From assembly GCA_031287815.1 (NCBI GenBank), contig JAITSM010000062.1, positions 1-23,599 on the forward strand: a stretch of 23,599 bases of DNA, read 5' to 3'. This DNA is from Prevotellaceae bacterium. GTDB taxonomy: Bacteria; Bacteroidota; Bacteroidia; Bacteroidales; UBA932. How positions within the stretch are numbered: the first letter of the stretch is position 1; every line of letters starts with the position of its first letter. This document shows positions 1 through 6,747 of the stretch, one piece after another. A program made the position numbers and the translations under genes. The notes under the pieces are model-generated. The model saw nothing but the letters and a program-made list of their open reading frames with translations, had not been told where the DNA came from and searched no databases.

Positions 1-87
1 GAATTTCATTTTCCGTTACCGGAATTTCATTTTCCGTTACCGGAATTTCATTTTCCGTTACCGGAATTTCATTTTCCGGTACCGGAA
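1..87. repeat. 21-bp tandem repeat with palindromic core, about 4 copies
   Basis: Copies lie at 1-20 (cut by the window edge), 21-41, 42-62 and 63-83, nearly identical, with the next GGAA starting at 84. Each unit is flanked by GGAA and TTCC, and across each junction reads TTCCGTTACCGGAA, an imperfect palindrome. The last junction (74-87) is TTCCGGTACCGGAA, a perfect 14-bp palindrome. The array may continue to the left of the window. No gene is seen in 1-226. The function is unknown; a dimeric-protein binding array or simple tandem expansion are both possible. Confidence 0.9.
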
Positions 88-130
88 ATCTAAAGGTTCG
101 GACAAGATTTTACCCTGTCCGCTACCAAAC

Positions 131-142
131 GGGGGGGGGGGG
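131..142. repeat. Homopolymer tract of 12 G
   Basis: Twelve consecutive G follow the 21-bp repeats, in non-coding sequence downstream of the DUF362 gene. Such tracts are prone to slippage in vivo and also to sequencing error, so the exact length is uncertain. Confidence 0.8.
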
Positions 143-226
143 TGTTTTATAAATAAGTGATTTTTGGGGGTATTCTCCGGTTTCAGGCGTCAGGCGCTGC
201 CCGCGGCCTCCTGCTACGGCCTGCTG

Positions 227-1351
227 CTAACTGTCGCTGCCTACCGGACACAGTTCATACTGCGTTGTTCCCAGCCCGATTTTTTCTGCATGCTGCAATC
301 CTGTGCGCCAGTTGGTGTTCGGGTGGATGTGCAGGAACTTGTCTTTTCCCTTTAAATCCAGTTTTCCCTCTTCGTTGCCGCGTGCGCCGGGCAGCGACGG
401 CGCTGCCGTAACCATGTCGGCGCAGGCCTGGTCGAGCGCCACCGGGTCGAACGACGCCGCCATGCCAATATCCGGCACCAGCGGGATGTCGTTGCTTCCC
501 CAGCAATCGCAGTCGGGCGATACGTTGATGATGAAATTCACATGGAAGTGTGGCTTGTCTTTCAGGAGGGCATGGCAATATTCGGCAATTTTTTTATTCA
601 TTGTTTCCGATGAATTGTCCCATACCGGCTGCGCCGCGTCGAAGCGGCACACGGCAATACATTGCCCGCAGCCCACGCATTTTTTGTAATCAATGCTGGC
701 CGTGCGGTTATCGTTAAGCGTAATGGCGCCGTAATTGCAATAGCGCACGCACTGGCGGCAGGCGGTACAGTTCTCCGCCTTCACGCGCGGTTGCGACGAT
801 GAATGCAAATCCAGCTTCCCGCCCACACTGGCAGAGCCCATTCCTATATTTTTCAACGCCCCGCCGAATCCGGCCTGCTCGTGCCCCTTGAAATGATTCA
901 TCGTAACAATCACGTCGGCATTGGCAATAGCCGCGCCGATTTTTGCCGAAGTGCAAATGTCCGAGTTTACCGGTATCTCTACATATTCCGTACCTTTCAA
1001 GCCGTCGGCAATAATGACGGGCGCTTTTACGCCCAGGAAATTAAAACCGTTTTCAAAGGCGCTAATTTGATGGTCTATCGCGTTGGATCGCCTGCCGGAG
1101 TAAAGGGTATTGCTATCCGTGAGGAATACTTTAGCGCCCATAGCGTACAGAATTTCCACCATGCGGTGGGCGTAATTGTGGCGGATATAGGCAAGGTTTC
1201 CCGGCTCGCCGAAATGAATTTTGATAGCCGTAAATTTCCCGGCGCAATCTATTTTTTCAATCCCGGCGGCGCGTACCAGCCGTTCCATTTTCCCTTGCAG
1301 GTTCAACGATGCGCTTGTTCGCAGGTTGGTGAAATAAACTTTTGACGACAT
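227..1351 (-). CDS. DUF362 domain protein with two 4Fe-4S ferredoxin motifs
   Basis: 374 aa. Residues about 1-190 match the DUF362 family: the segment with NHFKGHEQAGFGGALKN at about 152-168 is typical. Two classical 4Fe-4S motifs follow, C195-C198-C201-C205 and C225-C228-C231-C235, each in CxxCxxCxxxC spacing, so the protein should bind two iron-sulfur clusters. There is no signal peptide, so it is probably cytoplasmic. Members of this family are often annotated as 4Fe-4S binding or uncharacterised redox proteins; the reaction and substrate are not known. It is the last gene of a three-gene minus-strand run, 17 bp after the GtrA-like gene, and is probably co-transcribed with it. No clear terminator is seen after the stop at 227. 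Confidence 0.9.
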   Translation of the reverse strand: MSSKVYFTNLRTSASLNLQGKMERLVRAAGIEKIDCAGKFTAIKIHFGEPGNLAYIRHNYAHRMVEILYAMGAKVFLTDSNTLYSGRRSNAIDHQISAFENGFNFLGVKAPVIIADGLKGTEYVEIPVNSDICTSAKIGAAIANADVIVTMNHFKGHEQAGFGGALKNIGMGSASVGGKLDLHSSSQPRVKAENCTACRQCVRYCNYGAITLNDNRTASIDYKKCVGCGQCIAVCRFDAAQPVWDNSSETMNKKIAEYCHALLKDKPHFHVNFIINVSPDCDCWGSNDIPLVPDIGMAASFDPVALDQACADMVTAAPSLPGARGNEEGKLDLKGKDKFLHIHPNTNWRTGLQHAEKIGLGTTQYELCPVGSDS

Positions 1352-1368
1352 GTTTTATTTGTTTTTTA

Positions 1369-1791
1369 TTACAGTACCTGTTTGATGTCTTTCGCTTGGG
1401 TAAAAACCCAGAAACGTTGCAGCACGTAGTTGTAGCCTAACGACACGATGATATCCGTTATAATCCGGCTGATTTTATAATCTATCCCGGCGAGCGCCGT
1501 CAGTAGGAAAGTCCCGGAACTTTTCAGGAAGATGCTGCCTACTAATACCAGCGTAAAGCGTATCAGTTGCTGCGTGCTCGAAAATTTGTAAGTTCTGTTT
1601 TGTGAATAAAAAGACCAGCTTCTGTTTATTGCAAAATTGACCACCGCCCCTAAAATGCAAGCCACGGCAATGGAAAGCGTGTAATGCAAACCCGCTATTT
1701 CCGTCAGGAAAATCATAATGCCGTAGTCGCACAGCCCTCCGGTAAACGCTGATAATTGCGTCTTGAAAAAAATAATCAGTTGCTTAAACAT
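1369..1791 (-). CDS. GtrA-family membrane protein
   Basis: 140 aa, rich in hydrophobic segments consistent with four transmembrane helices (about 15-33, 38-56, 78-98 and 108-128). The N-terminal FFKTQLSAFTGGLCDYGIMIFL, the central VVNFAINRSWSF and the C-terminal YNYVLQRFWVF are the usual GtrA (PF04138) landmarks. GtrA proteins are small inner-membrane proteins linked to transfer of lipid-linked sugars during cell-surface polysaccharide synthesis, often proposed to flip polyprenyl-phosphate sugars. The start overlaps the end of the CDP-alcohol phosphatidyltransferase gene by 16 bp, so the two are likely translationally coupled and may act in the same envelope pathway; that link is inferred. 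Confidence 0.88.
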   Translation of the reverse strand: MFKQLIIFFKTQLSAFTGGLCDYGIMIFLTEIAGLHYTLSIAVACILGAVVNFAINRSWSFYSQNRTYKFSSTQQLIRFTLVLVGSIFLKSSGTFLLTALAGIDYKISRIITDIIVSLGYNYVLQRFWVFTQAKDIKQVL

Positions 1792-2486
1792 GGGGGGAGG
1801 TCGGTTGTTTTCTGTGTTTGTTCCTCTTTGTCTTTCCGGTCGGCGGTTTTCAATAATTTAATAAAATCCGCTACGTTGAAAAGAAATAAAATCGCGCAGG
1901 CGGTAACGGTTGAATAGACAATCGATCCTTGTACCACTACTTCCAGCGCCAGGATAAATGAAATGATAATGCGCACTTCCGTTGGCCCCAGCACTCCGGA
2001 ATCAATGGTATAAACGTTGGTGATTTTGTAGCGCAACAGTGCAATCATCATCGACCAGCCATAGAGGATTACAAATACAAAGCCCCATAATTCCCAATGG
2101 TTGCTCACATAAACGATATACCCCACGCCGATGAAAACATTAGAAATCCAGTCGGTGCAATAGTCAAGCGAAAAGCCGTACCATTTGCGGGGTTTATTCC
2201 GGTAGTATGCCAGCCGCCCGTCCAGCGAGTCGCCCAGCCAGTTGATGAAAAAGCCCAGCACGCCCATTAGCAAAAAATACTTGTCGGCATAGGCGGCGAG
2301 CATAAAACTTGCCCCCACAATCACGCTGCCCAATAGTCCGATAATAGTCAGCGCATCGGAACTTACCCACGAAGGGATACGCTGCACAAGGTATGCCAGC
2401 GCCTTTTGTTCATAACCTTTTAAAATATTTGTTCGTTGCCTGTCTTGGGTTATTTTTAGTAATGTTTTAGTTAGGCGAGAGTCCAT
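1776..2486 (-). CDS. CDP-alcohol phosphatidyltransferase family protein
   Basis: 236 aa integral membrane enzyme with about six hydrophobic segments. The family transfers a phosphatidyl or related phospho-alcohol group from a CDP-alcohol to an acceptor alcohol at the membrane. The signature is visible: D86-x2-D89-G90-x2-A93, then G104-x3-D108-x3-D112, the metal- and CDP-binding acidic residues. The Arg that normally follows the Ala is Tyr here (AYYR rather than ARYR). I chose the ATG at 2486 (MDSRL) over an upstream in-frame ATG at 2525 because a -7 promoter box (TACATTTG, minus strand, 2514-2521) lies between them, which would place 2525 outside the transcript. The acceptor alcohol cannot be told from sequence. 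It is followed by the GtrA-like gene with a 16-bp overlap. Confidence 0.88.
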   Translation of the reverse strand: MDSRLTKTLLKITQDRQRTNILKGYEQKALAYLVQRIPSWVSSDALTIIGLLGSVIVGASFMLAAYADKYFLLMGVLGFFINWLGDSLDGRLAYYRNKPRKWYGFSLDYCTDWISNVFIGVGYIVYVSNHWELWGFVFVILYGWSMMIALLRYKITNVYTIDSGVLGPTEVRIIISFILALEVVVQGSIVYSTVTACAILFLFNVADFIKLLKTADRKDKEEQTQKTTDLPPCLSN

Positions 2487-2513
2487 AAGTTTAATTTTAG
2501 CTGTAAGTTTCGG

Positions 2514-2521
2514 CAAATGTA
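2514..2521 (-). promoter_or_regulatory. Bacteroidota -7 promoter box for the CDP-alcohol transferase operon
   Basis: On the minus strand the sequence is TACATTTG, matching TAnnTTTG, 28 nt before the chosen ATG. A -33 TTTG at the expected distance is not evident, so only the -7 element is supported. Confidence 0.5.
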
Positions 2522-2534
2522 GCAAAAAAAATGG

Positions 2535-2939
2535 TTATATTTTTATGCGTAACTCTTTTTTCTTTGCCAAGCATGATTTATCCAGCAGGCGTTTTTCGAC
2601 GGATGCTTTTGTGGGCTTTGTTTTTTTGCGTGGTTTTACGGGCGTCAAAGCTTTTTCCAAAATGGTGATAGCTTTTGTAATGGCATGGGTTTTATTTTTT
2701 ATTTGGGAACGTTCCCTGTCGCAACTCACCTGCAAAACGCCTTTTTGTGTTAATCGCGCAGCTAATTTTTGATGCAGCGCCGCTTTTTCGTTTTCATCGA
2801 ACAACTCCGAAGCCGCCACGGAAAATACGAGTACGACCTTTGTCTCTACCTTATTCACGTGCTGCCCGCCTTTTCCGCCGCTACGCGCCGTGCGAAAAGT
2901 GCATTCCTTTTCAAAGGCTATGGGGTCAATGCTTTTCAA
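2535..2939 (-). CDS. arfB: ArfB/YaeJ-like peptidyl-tRNA hydrolase (alternative ribosome rescue)
   Basis: 134 aa. It contains the class I release-factor catalytic core with the GGQ motif at residues 24-26 inside RSGGKGGQHVNKVETKV, and lacks the codon-recognition domains of RF1/RF2. The C-terminus is basic (KPRKKTKPTKASVEKR and a Lys-rich end), as in ArfB, where the tail enters the empty mRNA channel of a stalled ribosome. The expected role is hydrolysis of peptidyl-tRNA on ribosomes stalled at mRNA ends. No ATG fits: the first plausible start in frame is a TTG at 2939, giving MKSIDPIAFEKECTF, the right distance from GGQ for the family. No Shine-Dalgarno sequence is seen. An ATT at 2949-2951 is a less likely start. 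Confidence 0.87.
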   Translation of the reverse strand: MKSIDPIAFEKECTFRTARSGGKGGQHVNKVETKVVLVFSVAASELFDENEKAALHQKLAARLTQKGVLQVSCDRERSQIKNKTHAITKAITILEKALTPVKPRKKTKPTKASVEKRLLDKSCLAKKKELRIKI

Positions 2940-2977
2940 TGGTAGATGAATTTGGTGTTTATAAAATAGCCATAACT

Positions 2978-3022
2978 TATTTCGTCGAAAAATTATGGTA
3001 TTGATAATTTTATCGCGAAATA
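2978..3022. other. Two-tier imperfect inverted repeat between arfB and the STAS-like gene
   Basis: The outer arms TATTTCG (2978-2984) and CGAAATA (3016-3022) and the inner arms AAAATTAT (2989-2996) and ATAATTTT (3004-3011) are perfectly complementary, with a 7-nt loop. There is no U tract on either side, so this is not a classical terminator. It sits about 40-80 nt upstream of the arfB start and after the STAS-like stop. Confidence 0.5.
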
Positions 3023-3050
3023 GAACTTGTGATTATTATGTGGTGTACAG

Positions 3051-3347
3051 TTAAATCGTGGGTTGCCGTCCGGCAGAAAATCGAGCTACGTAATCTTTAA
3101 TTTTTTCCGCTTGTATTTGGGTGATTTCAGCAAATGTTATCTTTTTTAATTTATCAACGCCGAAATCCACTATAATTTTACCTATAGACATATTCAGGAA
3201 CATCGAAGGCAACATATCCACGTTTTTCAAATTGAGGATTATTTTATCTTCGTTGTCTATCTTATCAACCAACTGCTGATAAAGTATCGCGCCGGCATCA
3301 GGATAAGGACGGTTCGTCAATATTTCTTTTAAATCTATGGTGTACAT
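3051..3347 (-). CDS. STAS-like (DUF4325-type) domain protein
   Basis: 98 aa, a single small domain. The pattern of a polar N-terminal segment, a helix (AGAILYQQLVDKID), a strand with conserved ILNLKNVDMLP, a helix (SMFLNMSIGKIIVDFG) and a final strand plus Lys-rich helix matches STAS-like DUF4325 proteins, where the turn after the central strand carries the residue usually targeted in anti-sigma-factor antagonists. Here that turn reads DMLPSMF, with Ser as a possible phospho-acceptor. It starts 17 bp after the stop of the GHKL ATPase gene on the same strand. The pairing suggests an antagonist/kinase partner-switching module; the regulated target is unknown. Confidence 0.72.
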   Translation of the reverse strand: MYTIDLKEILTNRPYPDAGAILYQQLVDKIDNEDKIILNLKNVDMLPSMFLNMSIGKIIVDFGVDKLKKITFAEITQIQAEKIKDYVARFSAGRQPTI

Positions 3348-3364
3348 AAGTTCTCCTATTGTTT

Positions 3365-4231
3365 TTAGAGTTCAAAGGTACTATTTATTTCCAATTCGGG
3401 AAAATGCGACAATGACATTTCATAATAAATCAATGTTCCAGCAAAATTATAATTGTATAAAAAAGTTCTCTTGCGTCCTCCAGTAACATACAACATTCCT
3501 TGATTACTAAAAATCCTTAAAGAATCATTTTCAGAAATAGCGCTTATTATATTCCCCAGCCCCATTCCCATGTTGTGAGGTTGTGATTTTACCGTTATAT
3601 TATCTTCTATGGCTTTGGCAATAGCATCGCCGTCATTGTCAATTTCAGGAAAATAATTACGAATACTTTTTGCTATACCTATGCCGAAATCACAAACGGC
3701 TACATATAATTTTTCTTTCTCCTGATTATATTGAATAAACGAAAAGGCATTACCATTTGCGCCTGCATGGTCAAAAATATTATAAAAAATCTCGACAAGG
3801 CTTTCTTTAACAGCAGTAAGGTCTTTGTTCTTAAAAAAATTCTGTTTAAGATAGTCGCCTACCATGATACTCACCATGTCTTTTTCGGCATCATTCACCC
3901 GCCATAGATTAAAGATATTTTCAATACTGGAAACGACATAATTTTTCGGATGAGCGCCAAAATACTCTTCTATTTTTAACGTTTTTATTAAAAATGGATA
4001 TATGAAATGATTTTCATCGTCAATTTTGACAAACATATATCCTTGTTTTTTTAACTTGTCGATTAAACAAGCTAACAACACAAAATGAAAAGGCTCAAAA
4101 TCGTTAATATGGATATTTTGAAATACCAGCTGAACAGTCTTGTCCGGAGCACAGGTTTCTATAGCCTGGCCTCTTAAAATTTCGGGCAACCACTGCACAC
4201 GAGAGATACTATTAAAAGTAAATGTTATCAT
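3365..4231 (-). CDS. GHKL-type ATP-binding protein (anti-sigma-factor kinase-like)
   Basis: 288 aa. The C-terminal half is a HATPase_c-like fold: N box with E147, N151 and D154-H155, G1 box D181-x-G183-x-G185, and G2 box with GMGLG at 222-226. There is no histidine-kinase dimerisation domain or conserved phospho-accepting His, and no transmembrane segment, so it resembles cytoplasmic serine-kinase/anti-sigma proteins of the SpoIIAB/RsbW type more than a sensor kinase. Residues about 1-100 form a separate domain I do not recognise, possibly STAS-like. I chose the ATG at 4231 because a -7 box (TACCTTTG, minus strand, 4250-4257) lies just upstream; the longer frame to 4387 would overlap the transporter gene by 95 bp and start upstream of that promoter. 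Followed by the STAS-like gene. Confidence 0.75.
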   Translation of the reverse strand: MITFTFNSISRVQWLPEILRGQAIETCAPDKTVQLVFQNIHINDFEPFHFVLLACLIDKLKKQGYMFVKIDDENHFIYPFLIKTLKIEEYFGAHPKNYVVSSIENIFNLWRVNDAEKDMVSIMVGDYLKQNFFKNKDLTAVKESLVEIFYNIFDHAGANGNAFSFIQYNQEKEKLYVAVCDFGIGIAKSIRNYFPEIDNDGDAIAKAIEDNITVKSQPHNMGMGLGNIISAISENDSLRIFSNQGMLYVTGGRKRTFLYNYNFAGTLIYYEMSLSHFPELEINSTFEL

Positions 4232-4249
4232 TTTAATCTTATTCCCATG

Positions 4250-4257
4250 CAAAGGTA
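4250..4257 (-). promoter_or_regulatory. -7 promoter box for the GHKL ATPase/STAS pair
   Basis: The minus strand reads TACCTTTG, an exact TAnnTTTG match, 19 nt upstream of the ATG at 4231. This gives the pair a promoter separate from the AEC transporter gene in front, whose stop is at 4293. No clear -33 TTTG is seen. Confidence 0.6.
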
Positions 4258-4292
4258 CAAAATTCCGGTTGTAAATATTTGCCGCCGCCTGT

Positions 4293-5261
4293 TTACTGAA
4301 TAAGCCCGGCGGATTTGAATAAATAAATGCCGAAAGTGAGCGTAAGCACAGAAAGCACCGACGACAGCAAGATAATATTTGCCGCAAGGCTTTCGTCGTT
4401 GTTCATTTTACTGGCCATAATAAAACTCGCTACGGCAGTAGGTACGCCGAACATAATGAAAAGAATGAGCAAATCTTCGCCGCTGAAACCAAGCGGCTCG
4501 CGCATCCAATACGCAATGCCGGTAAAAATCGCCGGGCTGACGACTATTTTAATCATCGTTGCCGTCAAGGCTTTCGGCAAGCCCAATTTCAATTTTGCCA
4601 CGCTAATGGATGCACCGATAGCCAGCAAGGCAATGGGGTTGGTGATATTTACCAAATAATCTATGGTGGATGCAATGTAGCCTGTTTGCGGATGAGAGAA
4701 CAGCGGAATCTCAAAAATAGAAAACGGCAACCCCGCAATAATGCCAATAATTAAAGGGTTTTTAATGATATTCCGTAACGTTTCCCTCAGCTTTACTTTT
4801 TGCGGATTTTTGCTGCGCACCGAAAGAATAATTACCGCCAGAATATTATATAAAGGCACTGCAAACGCCGTGATAAGCGCGCCCTTGCCGGTATGCCCCA
4901 AAATAGAAACAATTAAAAACAACCCGATAATCGCATAGTTGCCCCGATAGCTGCCCTGCACGAACGACCCGATAGCTGTACGGTCTTTAATAAACCGCTC
5001 GGCGAAAAACCACGTAATGCCAAAGGTTAAAACCGTGCCGGCAATAGCATACAAAATAATCGCCGGTGAAAAAATATCCTGCAAACGGGCAATGGCAATG
5101 TCGCGGAAAAGCAACAGCGGCAATGTTACATTAAAGGCTATTGTATTTAATGCATCGGCTACCGGCTTGATAATAATTTTCCATTGCCTGAGCGCCCAGC
5201 CTAGCACGATGATTAGGAATATCGGCAATACGCAATTCAGGCTAAATAGAAAAGGGGACAT
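4293..5261 (-). CDS. AEC (auxin efflux carrier) family transporter
   Basis: 322 aa integral membrane protein with about ten hydrophobic helices spread over the full length. The opening (NCVLPIFLIIVLGWALRQWKII), the central QGSYRGNYAIIGLFL with its conserved RGN, and GAFISVAKL/PTAVASFIMA-type segments (here GASISVAKL and PTAVASFIMASKM) are typical of the AEC/YfdV family of secondary transporters, which in bacteria move small carboxylates such as malate or malonate. The exact substrate cannot be inferred. It is transcribed away from the protein A gene, with a -7 box TACATTTG on the minus strand at 5286-5293. Confidence 0.9.
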   Translation of the reverse strand: MSPFLFSLNCVLPIFLIIVLGWALRQWKIIIKPVADALNTIAFNVTLPLLLFRDIAIARLQDIFSPAIILYAIAGTVLTFGITWFFAERFIKDRTAIGSFVQGSYRGNYAIIGLFLIVSILGHTGKGALITAFAVPLYNILAVIILSVRSKNPQKVKLRETLRNIIKNPLIIGIIAGLPFSIFEIPLFSHPQTGYIASTIDYLVNITNPIALLAIGASISVAKLKLGLPKALTATMIKIVVSPAIFTGIAYWMREPLGFSGEDLLILFIMFGVPTAVASFIMASKMNNDESLAANIILLSSVLSVLTLTFGIYLFKSAGLIQ

Positions 5262-5285
5262 AATTTTTCAATAGCAATTTGAATA

Positions 5286-5293
5286 CAAATGTA
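5286..5293 (-). promoter_or_regulatory. -7 promoter box for the AEC transporter
   Basis: The minus strand reads TACATTTG, 25 nt upstream of the ATG at 5261. It is divergent from the protein A promoter at 5326-5357, so the two share about 70 bp of upstream DNA. Confidence 0.5.
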
Positions 5294-5325
5294 CGTTGTT
5301 TTTTTGAAAAAAATTTCATCATTTA

Positions 5326-5357
5326 TTTGCAAATTCAAAAATAGTATTTTACATTTG
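5326..5357 (+). promoter_or_regulatory. Bacteroidota promoter for secreted protein A and its leader
   Basis: -33 TTTG at 5326-5329 and -7 TACATTTG at 5350-5357 are separated by 20 nt, an excellent match to the Bacteroidota primary sigma-factor consensus. Transcription should begin near 5365, giving a leader of about 335 nt before the ATG at 5701. Confidence 0.8.
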
Positions 5358-5364
5358 TAGCATT

Positions 5365-5700
5365 AAAGGTTCTTTTAATTTTATATTTTATTTTGTATTT
5401 TGAAACCTAGAGAATTTCAAAACCGTAAAGAAATAACGCGTGTATTATGCGTGAACTTTGGTTTTTTTACGGTGGGTACTCTAGGACCTCAAAATACAAG
5501 AATTTAAGTTCACGTTTCTTTTTCAAATAAAATTATGGAAACGTGAAGAGAATGGCAGCGACTAAGAAACCGCAGCAAGGGGTTGTTTATAAAAAAGTTT
5601 GTGTTTGCAAAACAGCCCCAATGCTGCGAAAGGCAAAAACAGAACATGGACTTATAGAACATAGACAACAGGCAAATATTAAACCTTAAATAATAATGTC
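5365..5700 (+). ncRNA. Candidate structured cis-regulatory leader RNA (copy A)
   Basis: This fills the gap before gene A. Stems seen: P1 CCTAGAG (5406-5412) with CTCTAGG (5479-5485); P2 CCGTAAA (5423-5429) with TTTACGG (5466-5472), enclosing a small ACGC/GCGT hairpin (5436-5452); P3 TTCACGTTTC (5509-5518) with GAAACGTGAA (5538-5547); P4 GCG/CGC around 5558-5573; P5 GCAGC (5572-5576) and GGGGTTGTTT (5579-5588) with AAACAGCCCC (5610-5619) and GCTGC (5623-5627). Blocks shared with copy B at 15858-16177 in the same order: GGGTA and ACCTCA around the 3' P1 arm, AAGTTCACGTTTC (5506-5518), GGCAGCGA (5554-5561), GTTTGTGTTTG (5598-5608), GCTGCGAAA, and TATTAAACCTT (5677-5687) just before the start. 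I do not recognise the class; a riboswitch, protein-binding leader or mobile RNA element are all possible. Confidence 0.72.
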
Positions 5701-6747
5701 ATGAAAAAAATTCTCTTTCTTTTTACAATGCTTGCAAGCATTGCAGCAAGCGCACAGCGCACCACGCCGGTAACAATTGCCAATACCAAAGTGGACTATT
5801 CGACAACAAAAACCGTAACCTTCGATTTATCGTGGAAAGGCAGCGACGCCACCCACCGTGATGAAGTGTGGGTGTTTGTGGATATTCAACCAATAACCGG
5901 CGCAAACACTTTAGGCAGCTGGTCGCCTGCTACGCTCGTACCCGGCGCGACTACCATTACCGGCGGCAACGGTAACCAGTATTCGTCGCTTACATATACT
6001 GAAGTAAGCGGAAACACGCGCGGACTATGGGTAAAAGGAACGGCATCTAACGCTACCAGTATTTTTGCTGCGACAGTTAAAGTAACTTTAGCAAATGGTA
6101 CGCCCGCAAAATTCAATGCCTGCGCCTATGCGACCGACTACCCGCCGAATGCGACATCATACAACAGCGGTACTTATACGCTGAAAGGCACGCAAGCATT
6201 TATAATAAATGGGACAACTATAAGTGGCGATAAATATAGCGGTAACATAAATTCATTAACCGACCCTACCGGATGTCCCGGATGTATTGCGATACGCGAT
6301 TTTGATAGAATATCTGCTAATGTAAATATTCCTTGTTGCCCAAACTTGACCGCTGCCGGCAACTATTGTAGAGATTTGAATGCTGACAATGCTTCGACTT
6401 ATACAAGTTGCGGCATAGAACTTTCAAAAACTCTAATCAATGGTACGTGTGCGACTCAATCTTGCCCCACAGGCTGGAGATTTCCAAATGAAACGGAAAT
6501 ACAATGCTTATATGCAAACAAAAATGCACTAGAGATTCCATGGACAGCCCCTGAGTATTGCCTCCGATTTACGAACCCGAGCGGAAGCTGCGCTAACAGC
6601 GGATGCATCAGTGCAGGGGAATCGTACACAAATTGCACGTGCCTGTCGTTCGACGGAATATTTTGCCATGCGACACCTTCAATGATAGCTGGACGTTGCT
6701 ACCGTACTGCATACACGAACGGCTTTAAAAGTTTCTGCGTACGATAA
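5701..6747 (+). CDS. Secreted Cys-rich protein A (paralogue of protein B)
   Basis: 348 aa. A Sec signal peptide (MKK, hydrophobic core, cut near ASA-Q at 17-19) directs it out of the cytoplasm. Residues about 21-194 form a domain shared with protein B at 14886-15857: VWVFVD, FNACAYATDYPPNA, YTLKG-x-AFII and the closing TGCPG line up in order. After that the two proteins differ. The C-terminal part of A has 15 of its 18 Cys and includes CPTGWRFPNETEIQCL and an end YTNGFKSFCVR, which recalls the Fibrobacter-type major paralogous (FISUMP) domain and C-type-lectin-like folds; this likeness is tentative. No lipobox and no obvious type IX sorting domain is seen. The role is unknown; adhesion or surface display is a guess. 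It stands alone, with its own promoter and leader. Confidence 0.8.
   Translation: MKKILFLFTMLASIAASAQRTTPVTIANTKVDYSTTKTVTFDLSWKGSDATHRDEVWVFVDIQPITGANTLGSWSPATLVPGATTITGGNGNQYSSLTYTEVSGNTRGLWVKGTASNATSIFAATVKVTLANGTPAKFNACAYATDYPPNATSYNSGTYTLKGTQAFIINGTTISGDKYSGNINSLTDPTGCPGCIAIRDFDRISANVNIPCCPNLTAAGNYCRDLNADNASTYTSCGIELSKTLINGTCATQSCPTGWRFPNETEIQCLYANKNALEIPWTAPEYCLRFTNPSGSCANSGCISAGESYTNCTCLSFDGIFCHATPSMIAGRCYRTAYTNGFKSFCVR

Noticed and set aside
157..411. Open frame on the plus strand near the left end
   Set aside because: It overlaps the well-supported DUF362 gene on the other strand and its protein has no domain features; a shadow frame.
803..1345. 180-aa plus-strand frame opposite the DUF362 gene
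   Set aside because: Antisense to conserved ferredoxin-like coding sequence, with no recognisable protein features.
5701..6747. Diversity-generating retroelement target protein
   Set aside because: The C-terminal end loosely recalls a C-type lectin fold, but there is no reverse transcriptase, template repeat or adenine-biased variable region in the window.
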